From assembly GCA_034698045.1 (NCBI GenBank), contig JAQGAU010000012.1, forward strand, positions 1 to 64,000: a stretch of DNA of 64,000 nucleotides, in the 5' to 3' direction. This DNA comes from Paramacrobiotus richtersi (lineage: Eukaryota; Tardigrada; Eutardigrada; Parachela; Macrobiotidae). Below are positions 46,703 to 58,959 of this stretch, piece after piece; positions within the stretch are counted from its first letter, which is position 1, and each line of letters begins with the position of its first letter. The translations under genes were made by a program, and so were the position numbers. The notes beneath the pieces were generated by a model. That model worked only from the letters and a program-made list of their open reading frames with translations, did not search any database and was not told the origin of the DNA.

Positions 46703-48728
46703 ATGGCTACTCCTGGTGAACATGCAGCTTGTCGCACATTGCGTTTAGTGGTCTGCTCCGCTATGTTGATCGCTGCCGATAATCGCACCACACTAACCGT
46801 CAGTGTATCCGACAATCCGCCTTACAATTTCGAAAGTCCGCCCGGATCTGGCTGTTTCTGTGGACTGTCCATTACCTTGCTGAGTTATGTTGCTGCAAAA
46901 CTGGACTACAGGTAAATACCGAATTATTGTTCATCTTACACAGAGTGATCTAATTCAGTATCATGCGAGAAGGCTTGCATCAGACAGTAGGTATACCGCA
47001 TTCGGCAGTGAGCCTATGAACACTTGCAAATCCAAACTATAACACAAAATCCCATTCATTTTCCAAAAAATTTCATTTCCTTTGGTTTTAGTACATTGCT
47101 TTGCGAATCATCATAAGTTTAGACTGTTCAGTTTTTTACATTCAGTCCAAACGCTTCTTCTCAATGCGTATGTAGGCAAGAGTCTGCTCATTGGTCAGCA
47201 GACGAACATTGCTTTGGCGCAACAGCAGTATATTAAGGCTAAATGTATGAACTGCCGATTTGTCCTGTTATTTTTGCGCATAATGTACAGATTCCCCCAG
47301 TTGTTCGCTGTCCAAACGAAATCATGTGTGACTAACCGATCTGTCGTGTCATTAGGCTGCTTTTAACTCCGGCAATCCCCGAAGCCTTATCCAGCTACCG
47401 AACGTCCGATAACGTCAGCTACGACGGTGCGCCTGCTGATCTATTACTGGGAATCGTGAATATGAGTGTGTGCCCTTTAGCGGTTAATGCTAATCGGATA
47501 AAGCACTTCCTCATGGTACCAGGTTATATCGTACGGGATTACGAAATTGCCGTCCACGAAAGATGGATGGTACAATCCAATCTGCAGGCCAAATCCATTC
47601 TTATCGGCATTCTAGAAGCATTTTTTGTGAATAGCTTGTGGCCACGCCTCGTTGTCATTATATTTCTAATTTTTTGTGTAATTTGGCTAACGAAGCTGAT
47701 CGAACTCAAACCGTTCGCGATTACCGTACCAAATATCAGGCAAGTTCTGCCGGTGGCTGGTGAAGCGTTTCTTCGGACATTTCTGGAGATGTTTAGCAGC
47801 TTTTTTGGACAAGGTATGGCAAAATAACATTATGTCTACAAAGTGCAACAAATGCGCAGTTTTTTCATGTAGGTCATTTTGCGCAGGCGTCACGCTTGAT
47901 GGCGACCACTGTCGCCGTTTTGCTGTGGTCAGTGTATGGCATGTTCACTCTGGCTGTGCTGGATGCTTACTTAAGTTCCAGTCTAACCGGATCACCATTA
48001 ACGGTGCCTTTCCGTTCCGTACCGGAATTTGTTCGGTCGGATTTCTATCCACTGATACAAATGGGGAGTTCACAAAAAGCTCTGATGGTAATTACGTTTC
48101 CATTTCGTATCGTTTGTAACAGAAAAAGCGAAATGTCGTTGGTCCGAATAACTGTAAAACGTGATAATCTTTTAGGACAGCGTTGGTCTTCGGAGTATGC
48201 TACCAAAAACTAAGTACTACGACGCCGGTAGTTCGGTGACCCGTTTCGCAGCTTACGCCCGACAACTTTCTCAAACAGAGAAGATCGCCATCATTTGCAG
48301 CATGCAAGAAAGCACATTCTGTCAGTCCGAAGGGTTTGTCGGTGCAACGAAAATGGGGCAGTACAACTTCGTTACATTATTCCAGTTGCCATTCGGTTCC
48401 CCGTTGTATAACCCCATTACAGACTTGTGAGTAACCGACTGGAATCTAAGCGTTAAAAGTCTCGGCACAAGCTTATGATGGGCACTTTTACAGAATCGAA
48501 ACTCTAGCCCACCGAGGAATCACCACAAAGATCGCTGACTTGCACACAACTGTGGCGTTCCTTGCGCACGGTATTCTACCGCCAAATGTCGTGCCCTTAC
48601 CAAAATTTCAAACGGCTTATCCGCTAAATCTGTTGTTGCTTAACTCCGCTTTCTACTTACTTTCCGGGGTCACGCTCTTTTCCTGGTTTGTTTTCATTTG
48701 TGAGCTGCTGTGGAAAAAACGTCTATAG
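46703..48728 (+). CDS. Ionotropic glutamate receptor-like channel 3, no amino-terminal domain
   Basis: Exons 46703-46911, 47356-47813, 47873-48087, 48176-48426 and 48494-48728 give 455 aa. The start MATPGEHAACRTLRL aligns with MATAREHRLCQGLHL of copy 2, which supports both starts. S1 has VSVSDNPPYNFESPPGSG, the Arg lies in PLAVNANR, the pore loop ends SSFFGQG, M3 has DAYLSSSLTGS, and S2 has MQESTFCQ like copy 2. Copies 2 and 3 are therefore the closest pair and probably arose from the latest duplication. M4 (LSGVTLFSWFVFICELLW) is close to the end, leaving a very short cytosolic tail. Intron 1 is 444 bp and the others 59-88 bp. Confidence 0.87.
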
Positions 48729-49894
48729 CAAGATTTTATTCGCATTCAAATGTTTCAATTTTTTGTCGACTTTGTAATATGACTGCAGAACGTAGATTAG
48801 GCAAATAACCGCGGTATCGTACTGACAGTTTTCGGCATCCGCAACACTGCCATAATATTTCTGGACTTCCGCCTAACGAAGGTGATAAATCATTTTGGCG
48901 TAGTGCACATTCTGATTGTGAGTCGGAATCTCTGACGAACTCGCATTATACAGTATGTTAGTTCTATGCACGTACATCGGCCGATGGCTGCCATAACCGT
49001 TAGAAGTGCATACTGAAGGTACGTTGCGTTATAAAGATGTAATGCATCAATCCACATGATATCATAGGAGAAATTTGTTTTTTTCCCGACGTCTTTGATC
49101 GACTGATCGAGTTCGATTCTTGCGAATCTACGATGTCGGATCTCGTGGCTAATGGTTTATTGGCAGTCATGATATAAAGGAAAAGTGCACCTCTTCTCGA
49201 CAGGAATTTGCGGTTTTGATTCGTTAATTTAGCTGTGAAATGGCAGCAGCAATCACGAGTTAACGTGAGCTCTGTGGTTCAAACGAACGTATTTACATCA
49301 ATGTGGGGCTGTTGTTACGAAAGCCTAAAATCTTCTTTCAACCGTCGGATAGAGTCCGCTTAGAAAGCTTAGAATCCCGGACTGCATGACGAGTAGAAGT
49401 AGGGCTTGTGAAAATGCCATCCTGAAAGACAACTCCGATCAGCGTGACCGTTACGAGTGCTAACGGGTGCGACTGGAAGAAACCGATGAAACACGAAGCG
49501 GTACTCGTACAAGACTAAAGGGTTTGTCAGCCAAAAGTTACAGCTTTATGCATAACTGTATGTATAACTGGCTGCGAAATAGTTGTTGAAACGGGGTACC
49601 GAGTACATGCAGGGTAACTCAAATGCGTCAGAATTCCCAGATCGATTTCACAGGCGGTTTACTCAGCACTATGGACAAACTGTCCAAAGATGTAGGACAA
49701 ACAATGAACCGACAACCTGCATTCATTATGCATGGCATTTCTTATTAATTTTTCGGTCTCTCCGCTGTCTGAGATTACGCACGTGGTTAAACAGCATTAC
49801 CGTCTAAATTTCAGAGCTAGGCTTCTGTACTTTCACTCCGTTGCCGGAGACGTAGAGATCTAGATGTTGGGAAGCATTGTTAGTTTTGAAACAA
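48729..49894. other. Intergenic region between receptor genes 3 and 4
   Basis: 1.2 kb containing the 3' UTR of gene 3 and the promoter of gene 4. I see no exon, repeat or RNA gene. Confidence 0.5.
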
Positions 49895-52758
49895 ATGGAT
49901 CCAACTGAAAAACTGTATAATATGTGCAAGTCGCTGTCACTCACTGTATGCAACGATTTGTCCAGTTCCCCAGACGCTAACAATGGCACAGGTCGCTTAA
50001 TGAGTTACAATACTTCTAACTGGTTTACCGTCAGCGTCTCCGACAATCCACCCTGGAATTTCGAAAGTCCACCCGGTTCTGGATGTTTTTGTGGAATATC
50101 GATAACGATACTTGAAGCGATAAGACGAAAGCTTGGCTTACGGTGAGGAAATCAAACTTTATTGTTTTACGCACAACTTTCGATTCCGTAATAAACTACG
50201 ATAACAGTAATTTAAACTAGGAAAGTGCACTCGCTGATTGCGGTCACTGAGTGACCGAAGCAAAGGAAGTACGTACGTAGGGAAACATATTAGAATATTA
50301 ACAAATAAATAATAAAATAACATGTCCGATTGAATATTAGTATTATTAAAAGTATGACTGTATTAAAAGTAATAATCTTAATGTTTTATTATTAATAAAT
50401 AAATAAAAATGATAATAGTCACCGACCGACCGAACGAAAGAGTGGCGGACAGACATCGAAATCCGTTTGAATTGAATATAGGGGACCTAGTACTTCGCTC
50501 CGCGAATATATGAATTTATATCCGTGTATGCTAGACAGCATGCAGTTACTGCACAAGCGGTGTTAGCGACATCTTTGACCAGTTTGTCTGTTGATTAGGA
50601 TTCTGTTGCTGCCCGCTTTAGCCCCATTAAAGAAATTCACAACATCAGACGGAGCCAAGTACGAAGGATCCCCCGCTGATCTACTTTCGGGAAAGGTCAA
50701 GATGAGTATCTGTCCTCTGGCCACAACGCCGTCCCGGGTCCGCCATTTTGAACTGGTCACCGGCTTCTTACTGCGGAACTATCATATTGCCGTTCACGAG
50801 CGATGGCTAATCGATTCCGGGATTGTTGCTGGCTCCATTATCAAGGGCTTATTTCAAGAAGCCATGATTGATACGTGGCCAGGACTGCTGCTGACTGGGC
50901 TTTGCGTTTTCTTCGCATTATCTTTGGTGCGAACCATGGAGAAAACTCCTGATAAAGGGCCACTTAGACACCGCATACTGTCGAATCTCCGGTTTTGCTT
51001 CCGAACCGTAAACGAAATAATCAGCAGCTTTTTCAATCAAGGTAAGGTGGCTAGATTTGTCCGGATCTTTCGGTACAAGTTCAAGATTGTTTGGCATTCA
51101 ATAACGACACATCTGCTTACTCTGTACATATTTACGTTGACAGTTTTTCTTTCGGCAGCTTCGATCGAAATACCCCGGTATCATGGAGCTCAGTTGGCAG
51201 TGTTGCAGTGGTTGCTGTATTCCTACTTTGCCATTACTCTGATGAATGCCAATGTCAGCTCGAGCCTGGCAGGATCATTTCTAGACCCGCCATTTCAGAC
51301 GGTCAACGGGTTTATTCACTCTGGTTTTGATCCATTGTTCCTTGCCAAAACAGCGCCAATTGAATTTATGGTAAGATTCATCGTTTTTAGCAAAGTCCTG
51401 AACGTGTAGGTAGCATACCACGCAAGCGCTTTTACCAATAAGGATAATTATTGCTTACTGTATGTATTGTAGTGTGCACGCCATTATAAAACAGAAATAA
51501 ATGCGAAGAATATATACTTTGCAATGTGGTGATGCACACCATGCGTTCTCGATTTATCTGGATCCTTTTTAGAGTTTATAACCGCCGTAACGTAGTTTCT
51601 ATCGAAGTATGCTAGAAGACATGAACAGTAGTATATAGTCGAAAGTTTTTAGAACGGTACGGCACTGAAGCCTTTGAAACACAGGATCCGGCAGTACGAT
51701 GCCGGAAGCTCGATTTCAAAATTCCTGGACTATGCTGCATCGCTGTCTCAACGTGAAAAGATTGCCATTTTCAGCATTGACGAGACGCCGCTGTACCAAC
51801 AGGCTGGATTCGTTGCGGCCGTCCAGTCACAGTTCTACAATTACATTGCCATGTACCAGCTACCGCGCCAGTCGCCGCTTGGTGCAAGTATAAACTATGC
51901 GTAAGATACACAACAAAACAAGAGAATCTGTAGGTTTTGTAAAATTTTACGTTTCCGGGCAAATACTAAATAGTAAATAACTGGTGGCGGAACATTAGGA
52001 CTTGATTGTGTATATAATTCGCGCAACAGTTTAGTACCATGCAGTAATTGCACTTCAGCGGTTAGCTGCATCTGGTATACAGAAGAGATGAAAACAACTG
52101 AATAAAATTTTATATTGGGGAACTTTTTAGGTTCGTTTTAATGCAAAAAGAAAGAAACGTGCATTACAACTGGATGATTTGCGAATGTATAGTGTGTGTC
52201 GAGCTGCAAATTTAGCGTTGGGGTTTGTGGGTATTCGTTAAACGGTGTATGTTCAGACATTGGTTTGATTGAAAACTCTGTGTATAACACGTTACAGTAC
52301 AGTATGTTGGTTACAATAGCATCGTATATACTGTACCTATCTATCTGTACGTAGGTATACGTATACCGCTATAATGCACCAGCAGTTTCCATTCTAATAC
52401 TTTTGCTATTCCATGTGGAGGTTCAACACACCACCGCACATGTACTGTACTTCTACAAATTTATTACAGTGGGCGTTAATACAATTACCTATCGAACAGG
52501 GTGATCCAAATGGCAAAGACCGGAAGTTTAAAACGTATTATCAGCGTTCACCTGGATGTGCTGTATTTGGCTTACGGTGCCCGATTTCCAGATACTCCAC
52601 CAGTTCGACAACGTACGGCATCCATCCGAATGCCGGTACTGTTTTCGACAGTTTATACGGTTTTATCATTGCTGTCCGTGGCCGGGATAATATTTTTAAT
52701 TGAACTGTATGGGTCGAAGCATATACAACTGGTACTTACCAAACTAAGCGTAAATTAA
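49895..52758 (+). CDS. Ionotropic glutamate receptor-like channel 4, no amino-terminal domain
   Basis: Exons 49895-50142, 50599-51041, 51159-51370, 51653-51900 and 52500-52758 give 469 aa. S1 has FTVSVSDNPPWNFESPPG, the Arg lies in PLATTPSR, the pore loop ends SSFFNQG, M3 has NANVSSSLAGS, S2 has IDETPLYQ, and M4 lies near residues 430-455. The Asn in the loop sits at the position of the Q/R (or N) site that sets calcium permeability in classical iGluRs. Introns are longer than in the other copies (456, 117, 282 and 599 bp); intron 1 has an AT-rich run at about 50280-50410. In S2 and M3 it is closest to copy 1 (both end exon 3 with EFM). Confidence 0.86.
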
Positions 52759-54118
52759 CTTTCTATGTTTTTTGTAACGGGCGTTTATCGAGCCGCAATG
52801 CTTTCGCTTGACTGTAAAAAGAACCATTAAGTATGAGTCTACATAGTATTGTTGCAGTTGGACGATTCATTAATCCAGGAACAGAATAAATATATGTGTG
52901 CGCTTGGCATTACAATGCTATTATACTGTGCAATAATAATTTCAGAAACATTATGCATGCATGTCTCGTTTAGCAAGTGTCACGCTGCACAGGAAAAACA
53001 GGCTAATGTATTCAGTCATGCCTTTCATAACGCGCGGGCTACAGCCAGGTTTCAAGGTATCTGGTCGGTGGAATGTGATTGTCTGCCAAAAACTTGCCGT
53101 AACGCTGCGTTTTGTAATTGACATTTTGTGGTAATCAATTCTGGTAAATGTTGTCTCGGCCGCGCGGTGCGGAAGAAATATTAGCACACTTGCGAACGTC
53201 CCGCTGTCATATTATTACTGGAAATGTATAGTGCCAACAAAAATCAGGTTCTCGAACACCGGATCGGATATCTCACCACAAGTTAGCTAGATTCAACCGG
53301 CACATGACTTTTTTGGAAGATCTTGGATGAAACACATAACTGCCATTTTAACCACTTTCTACCACAACGCAGACTTACAATCCGTGAACAAACGTTTATC
53401 TTTGAAGTAATGGACGAAGCGTAGCAGATATTACGTAAAGTAGGACCACAGGCTTTACGCGTTGACCATACGAAGTAAAAGCCTTAAATCAATGATCGAT
53501 CTGGTTTTGTTTAACCTAAAGTCCTAAACCTGAAATTATTATTCCAGCCGTTTTGGGCATCCTGTTTAACAACCCAGTATCAGAAGCCTTGTATCGTAAC
53601 AATATTGAAAAGCGTGAATGACGGGAACGTTTATAGTTGATTCAGACTGACTGACGAGTTGTGACTGCGTGGTACGCGTAGCTGATGTGAACGCTTGTCA
53701 TCTGATCAGGCATACAGAAAACATCATACTGGTAGTTAATGAAAGTAATGCTATAGCACATGATCTTTGACATCTTTTTCCGTGAACTGTGAGTAAGAAC
53801 TCGATCGCGCCGCACCACCACATATCTTTTTCTGTCAGGTGTTTATTGCATGCAATGTTCAACGACAGAAAGACATGCAATCTCTGTATACAAAATGGGC
53901 GTGACAACTGTCTAAAACAACAGCGCACAACTCGATGAAACTTGACACGTCGATGTGCGCTATTGCATTGACTATGAGCTACAGAAAATATTGAATGCTT
54001 AAAAAGAATTAAGGCGACAAATGCCGAAATTCCAAAGGAACATGCATAGTAGCGGCGTTATGTGGAGTATCAATGTAGCAGAAGCCGGAAAGCAGCCTTT
54101 TTCGCCCATTGCAAATCT
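52759..54118. other. Region between receptor gene 4 and peptide gene 1
   Basis: It contains a weak short open frame (52894-53121, listed separately) and, from about 53520, the left end of a duplicated ~2-kb block. The rest looks non-coding. Confidence 0.45.
52894..53121 (+). CDS. Possible small cysteine-containing secreted protein (weak)
   Basis: A single open frame from ATG 52894 encodes 75 aa. The first 26 residues are hydrophobic (ITMLLYCAIIISETLC), like a signal peptide. The rest holds Cys residues, four of them in the last 22 residues (CDCLPKTC, then FC near the end). It has no paralogue in the window and no recognised family. The frame may be chance, since windows of this size hold many such ORFs. 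An acceptor-like ttgcag at 52853 would also allow it to be an exon. Confidence 0.2.
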   Translation: MCALGITMLLYCAIIISETLCMHVSFSKCHAAQEKQANVFSHAFHNARATARFQGIWSVECDCLPKTCRNAAFCN

Positions 54119-54561
54119 TTATTCCTGCAGGGCCTGGAGAAGGGCTGGCAGAGGCAGATTCTTGGGCTGCGGGTCCTTGGCCCCAAAGATCATGCCACCT
54201 GATCCGGATCCACCGCCGAATGTGCCCATTATTTCACCCTGCGCCAGTGCTAAAAAAGACAGAAACATTTGTGTTATTCAAAACACCTATAAATCATTAT
54301 GTTCAGAAAGCCGGTGGTCTAATAGAAGGTTTTATACAACTTAGAAGAAAAGCTGATAATGAAAATCTGCTTACCAAAAGTTGAAAATTTTTCTGGGAAA
54401 CGGTAAAAGGGATGAAATCCTTACAATGCATGGCCGTTACACGCATTAATTATTTACGGTGATATCGGTATAAAACGATTATGTAAGTTTTTCTTACCTG
54501 TTTGCGACATGATAGCGATCAGGAATACTATTCCAAACAGAATAAACAACAGCTTCTGCAT
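54119..54561 (-). CDS. Small glycine-rich secreted peptide 1
   Basis: Two exons (right to left), 54498-54561 and 54119-54249, join in phase 1 at GT-AG sites to 64 aa. Residues 1-25 form a strong signal peptide (MQKLLFILFGIVFLIAIMSQ, then TALAQ, with a likely cleavage after ALA or AQG). The mature part begins GEIMGTFGGGSGSGGMIFG, a Gly/Ser-rich stretch, followed by KDPQPKNLPLPALLQALQE. The paralogue at 57474-57934 keeps the frame, intron position and both ends, which shows that it is a real gene. It has no Cys, no dibasic cleavage site, and I know no matching family. It may be a secreted signalling, antimicrobial or matrix peptide; the function is unknown. A TATA box lies at 54715-54723. Its length is far below usual gene-finder limits. 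Confidence 0.85.
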
Positions 54562-54714
54562 TGTAGAATCGAATATATGGAAAAGAATCGAACAAAGGTC
54601 ACTCACGCTTATATGCTAAGAACAAGAAATGTTTTTCGAAGAGCACGCGATCAATCGATTGTAATCCGTTTAGCAATACAGTGGTTAAGCGAGCATGAGC
54701 ATACACAGTGGTTT

Positions 54715-54723
54715 CTTTATATA
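54715..54723 (-). promoter_or_regulatory. TATA box of peptide gene 1
   Basis: The minus strand reads tatataaag, about 154 bp before the start codon. The paralogue has tacataaag at the same distance (153 bp) in otherwise alignable flank. The 130 bp upstream of it (to about 54867) is conserved between the two copies. Confidence 0.6.
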
Positions 54724-55559
54724 GTTTCGTCAACAATGTCTTCCGGCGGAAATGTGATCAGCATGACTAGCGAAAATGCTTAATTATACGCAGCTGCGCT
54801 CGTTTGTCCATTAATTATGCGGCTCGACCATATGCCACTTATTCAGGTGGCGGTAATCATTAGTTTCAAGAATCGGAATTTTCTGCAGTAATTTATAACT
54901 GATATGTGCTTCGCCGTTTTGGCACATGGGCAAAAAAGTTTGTCGCATCATCGAGTGCGTGCTGGTTTTCTTATTGTTACCACATTGATTGGCATCGACA
55001 AGAAAATAAAGTGCCAGACTTTGTGTAAGAAGTATATTTCACATTGGATATAGTTACCTATCTGTATTCTGTAACCGTACTCAAGCGGATATTACCTGCG
55101 CACGTGTATCCATGACATGTGATTCGCTGCGCACGTGGATCCACCGGTTGTCTTCTAGAGCACCATCATGCCTACTACACCAATATGCCATACAATCATG
55201 AATTTTATGTACGTTTACCAATTATGCACTGTTCGATTAACGCTTGGACTTCTCTCCTCAGGCACGAAATCACCAGACTTTCCATTTATTTCTTGCAGAG
55301 ATAAATTAATGTGCAGCGGTACAGGTTAAGGCTGTCAGGTGTCTTTTATTCGTCTCGGTGTTAAGCACTGGATCTCGCAAATGTTAACAGTTATTGCCGT
55401 CGCTGTCCATATTATTCATAAAAAAGTGTTGCCAGCAAGCGAAATTTCGCTTATAATGGTATGTATTATAAATCCTGAATCTTGCAGTTCTGTTTTCTGT
55501 AAAGATGGTGTGAAATGCATAAATGTCGGTACACACTTTTTCATTAGCAGGCCAAGTTG

Positions 55560-56251
55560 ACTCTTAACTTAAATTAATTATGACAATATTATAGAACCAT
55601 GAGGGCAGAAAAGCTTGTGCACAGGCTACGATATTGCAAAAAGTTGCGAAACACCCATGCAAGAACGCAGTAGAATTTATTACAACAGCTTTTTATGTCC
55701 GGAGCGAATCGGGCAGGAAGTGCATGGGGATCTACCGGTAATCATGTTGGGAAGCAGGGACTGGTGCCGTTGCAGAGTACTTGTAGTAGAGGTACACCAC
55801 GAGCATGGTAGAAAGGGTCAGGATATTATTTAACATCCTAATAGTAGGCTAATACTAATGATAAAATTATGCAATAAGATCAGGTTACAGGAAATGATTT
55901 ATGATTTATTGATTTATGTGGAGGAAATGATTTATTCCTTTCACATAATGAGTAAGCGCACAGAGAACTACATAGTTCAAAACTTCGGGCATTAAAACTT
56001 CCAATCTGATCCCGCTTACTTGAAACTTACAGGAAATGGTCAGTTCTAGCAGAATCACGTTTGATCACCGATGGGTGTCACCATAGGCTGTCAATTCTGG
56101 AGTCAACCGTAACATGTCTTAGGGTATTCCGTAACGAAAGAAAGGCGAAGAATGAATCCCAGGAGACCATCGCGTTACGCTGACCATACAAGGAGCAAAA
56201 TTCATCAAGCTGCATATCAATGCATGCATTGATAACCTAAGTTTTAGGGTC
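55560..56251. other. Spacer between the duplicated blocks
   Basis: Unique sequence between copy 1 of the duplicated block and the GC-rich inverted-repeat element. Nothing is recognised. Confidence 0.5.
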
Positions 56252-57020
56252 AGCTCTGCGCGCGAGATAATCCCCCGCGCGCAGCAATGTGATCAGCTAT
56301 GCGCGGGAGATCCCGCGCTTCGTTAAAGGCTACACGCGAGAGCCACGAAACTACAAAGCTACCTGTCAGCTAAACTGATAAAATAAGAAGGTAAGCTAAG
56401 AAACCAAAAATAAGAATGTTACAGGCAACAGACAGCAGAGATAATGAATCCTATTCACGAATTTGGTACAGCAGTCGAATGGTACAAAGCCGGGCTTCGA
56501 ATGGTATCGGAGCTCGCAGAATATAAGACACAGCCAGATGTATTTCTCGTGCAAGGCTAGTGCAAGTATAAAAACTTGAATATAGAATAGCGAATGGCGA
56601 GTGGACATCGCCACACAGACCTTCGTAACGGGAGTTCCCGGTATAGGAAGCTAAACTAACTAGTCCTTTGAAAGGAATCCTTTCACTCCTGTAGAAGATG
56701 TCGCGCGAAGCGAATTCACTACTTACGCGCGGGATCAAAATGAGTCACAGAGTAGTGTATTGTTGGGAAACAAGCGCGTCGAATAATCCTACACTCACTC
56801 ATCACACTGCCAGTCTCAGGTAGGGTGTTGTTCGCGGTAGGGCAAAATTTCTCACTCATTTGAACTCACCGTACGTACGCACGGCAGCACTCGCACGTGT
56901 AGTCGATTCGGAGCCTTTTTGCTACGCAGGAGAGATCTCGCGCGACGCCTACTCACAATACTCGAAAACTTCTCCGCGTAGCCGATTCGCCCCGCGCGGG
57001 AGTTATCTCGCGCGTAGCCA
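56252..57020. mobile_element. GC-rich element with imperfect terminal inverted repeats
   Basis: The left end 'gcgcgcgagataatcccccg' (56257-56276) matches the reverse complement of the right end 'cgcgggagttatctcgcgcg' (56995-57014) with a few changes, and weaker similarity extends inward to about 50 bp. Additional cgcgagat/atctcgcg motifs recur inside, giving subterminal repeats. The ends are much richer in CG than the surroundings. No transposase frame or clear target duplication is visible. It sits just outside the second copy of the duplicated block (starting 57048), so it may have come in after the duplication. MITE-like; superfamily unknown. Confidence 0.55.
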
Positions 57021-57473
57021 CTTCGAGTTTCGTTCGGTCAAATTTTTAAACCTGAACTTGGATTAATTCCAGCCGTTTTGGACATCTTTCTTTACCAGCT
57101 CAATCAAAAACTTTATAGTAGCAGTACTGAAATGTATGAGGGATCACCGTAGTCCATACGTACGCCTTGCAGATATTTGAGGTGTTTATTACACAACGTT
57201 CAGTTACAGTCTGTAGAAATACACGAAATCACGAATATCTCTTTGTACAATGGGGTCACGATGGCTGTCTAAAACAACAGCGCACAACTTGACAGGTCCA
57301 TGTGCGCTATTGCATCGACTATGAGCAAAAGAACATTGTAACGCTTTAAAAAGAACTACGGCAACAAATGCTGAAATTCCCAAGGAACATGACACTGTGT
57401 AGTAGCGCCGTTATGCGGAATACATGCACAGCACAAGCCGGAAAGCATATCCCTTTTTTCCCTGTGGTGATCA

Positions 57474-57934
57474 TTATTCGTGTAGAGCCTGGAGAAGAGA
57501 TGGTAAATTCTTTGGCCGCGGATCCTTGGACCATATGATGATGCCACCCGATCCCGATCCTCCGCCACCGAACCCGCCGATTTCACCCTGCGCCAGTGCT
57601 AAAAATTTGAGCAAAACATTTATTCATAGCTAAAATATGGTACACCTAAAAATCAGCCTAATTGGAACGGAGAGTTTATCTATATCTATATTTGTCCAAA
57701 AAAGTAATTGTAAAACTGGTTTATCAAAAGTTGGCATGCTATTATAACAACACCAGCATTAGTAATGATAAACAAACTCTTTTTGCATGGACGCAACAAG
57801 CACTGTAGAATTTGTAATCATATTCGTCTAACTTCTTATTTAAAGTTTCTTATTACTTAAAGATTTTTACCTGTTTGCGACAAGACAGCGATCAGGAATA
57901 GTACTCCAAACAGAATAAACAACAGCTTATGCAT
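57474..57934 (-). CDS. Small glycine-rich secreted peptide 2
   Basis: Exons (right to left) 57871-57934 and 57474-57598, phase 1, give 62 aa. The signal peptide MHKLLFILFGVLFLIAVLSQ differs from peptide 1 at only five of 20 positions. The mature part has GEIGGFGGGGSGSGGIII, then WSKDPRPKNLPSLLQALHE. The Gly/Ser block and the PKNLP..LLQAL tail are conserved. Intron 1 is 272 bp against 248 bp in gene 1. Substitutions between the two are mostly conservative, which suggests that both are under selection. The two genes lie within the receptor array between channel genes 4 and 5, on the opposite strand. Function is unknown. Confidence 0.85.
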
Positions 57935-58086
57935 TGTAGGATCGACTGTATGCAATGAAAACGAGGAAAGGTCACTCACGTCTGTACGCTAATAAGATCA
58001 ACAATTGTTTCTCTAAGAGCACGCGATCGATCGATTGTAATCCGTTCCGCAAAATATTAGTGAACATGAGCATAGAGAAGTGACTA

Positions 58087-58096
58087 CTTTATGTAG
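58087..58096 (-). promoter_or_regulatory. TATA-like element of peptide gene 2
   Basis: The minus strand reads ctacataaag, 153 bp before the start codon, at the same place as the better TATA box of gene 1. One base departs from the tatataaag of gene 1, so this promoter may be weaker. Confidence 0.5.
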
Positions 58097-58959
58097 TTTA
58101 GTCAACAATGTCTTCTGGCGGAAATGTGAGCAGCATGACTAGCGAAAATGTTTATAATTATACGCACCTGCGCTCGTTGTATGTTAATCATGCGGCTCGA
58201 CCGTATGCCACTTATTCAGGTGGGGGTAATCATTAATATTATTTCAGGAATATGAATTTGCTGCAGTTATTGACTGGTATGCTTCGCCGTGTTGACACAT
58301 GGGCAAAAACGTTTGTCGCATTCATCTGCTGCGTGCTAGATTTCTTAGATTGTTACCACACAGATTGGCTTCTACAAGTAAACTTTGCGCATATATTAGC
58401 AAACATGTACATAGCTAACTTTGCGCCAAAAATATCTTCAACATCGGATACCTATTCTCAATTCTGTAACCGTGATCAAGCGGATATTACGTTCTTTCGT
58501 TTGTTTATGACATGTAATCTGCTGTACACATGGATCGACCTAATCGACCGTCTTTAAAAGCAGTTAATGTACCATCAGTTGTACACATCTCATGAATTTT
58601 GCGGTCGTTCACCGGGCATGGTTTGATTGGCATTTGGCCTGCTCTCTGCAAACAGGGAATCACCAAACTTTCCATTTGTTTCTTGCACAAGTATTTTACA
58701 ATGTCATGTTAAATGCAAGGCTGGGAAGTGACTTTCGTCCAAATGATCGTGGATGTAGAGAACGTCTCTCTTCATATTTATTGCATGCCGCCCCTGTTCA
58801 CACCAAGCAGAATATAGAAGGATTTCGTATATATGTATTTCGTATAGATTTTGTGTAAATATAACGGTACTACAAATCCGGGGCCTTGCAATTCTGTTTT
58901 CTGTAAAGATAGTGTGAAATCCATAAATATCGCCAGTTTTTATTATCCCCAATAACTAA

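Larger units (their letters stand above)
53520..55560. repeat. Duplicated ~2-kb block, copy 1 (with peptide gene 1)
   Basis: It starts at 'taaacctgaaatta..attccagccgttttgg' (53526) and ends near 'ttctgttttctgtaaagatggtgtgaaat' (55490). The same ordered sequence lies at 57048-58960. Both copies carry a peptide gene on the minus strand. Divergence includes many small indels in non-coding parts while the coding exons remain open. Confidence 0.85.

Noticed and set aside
55860-55935. Short AT-rich direct repeats ('atgatttat')
   Set aside because: Simple low-complexity sequence without a clear unit; likely slippage.
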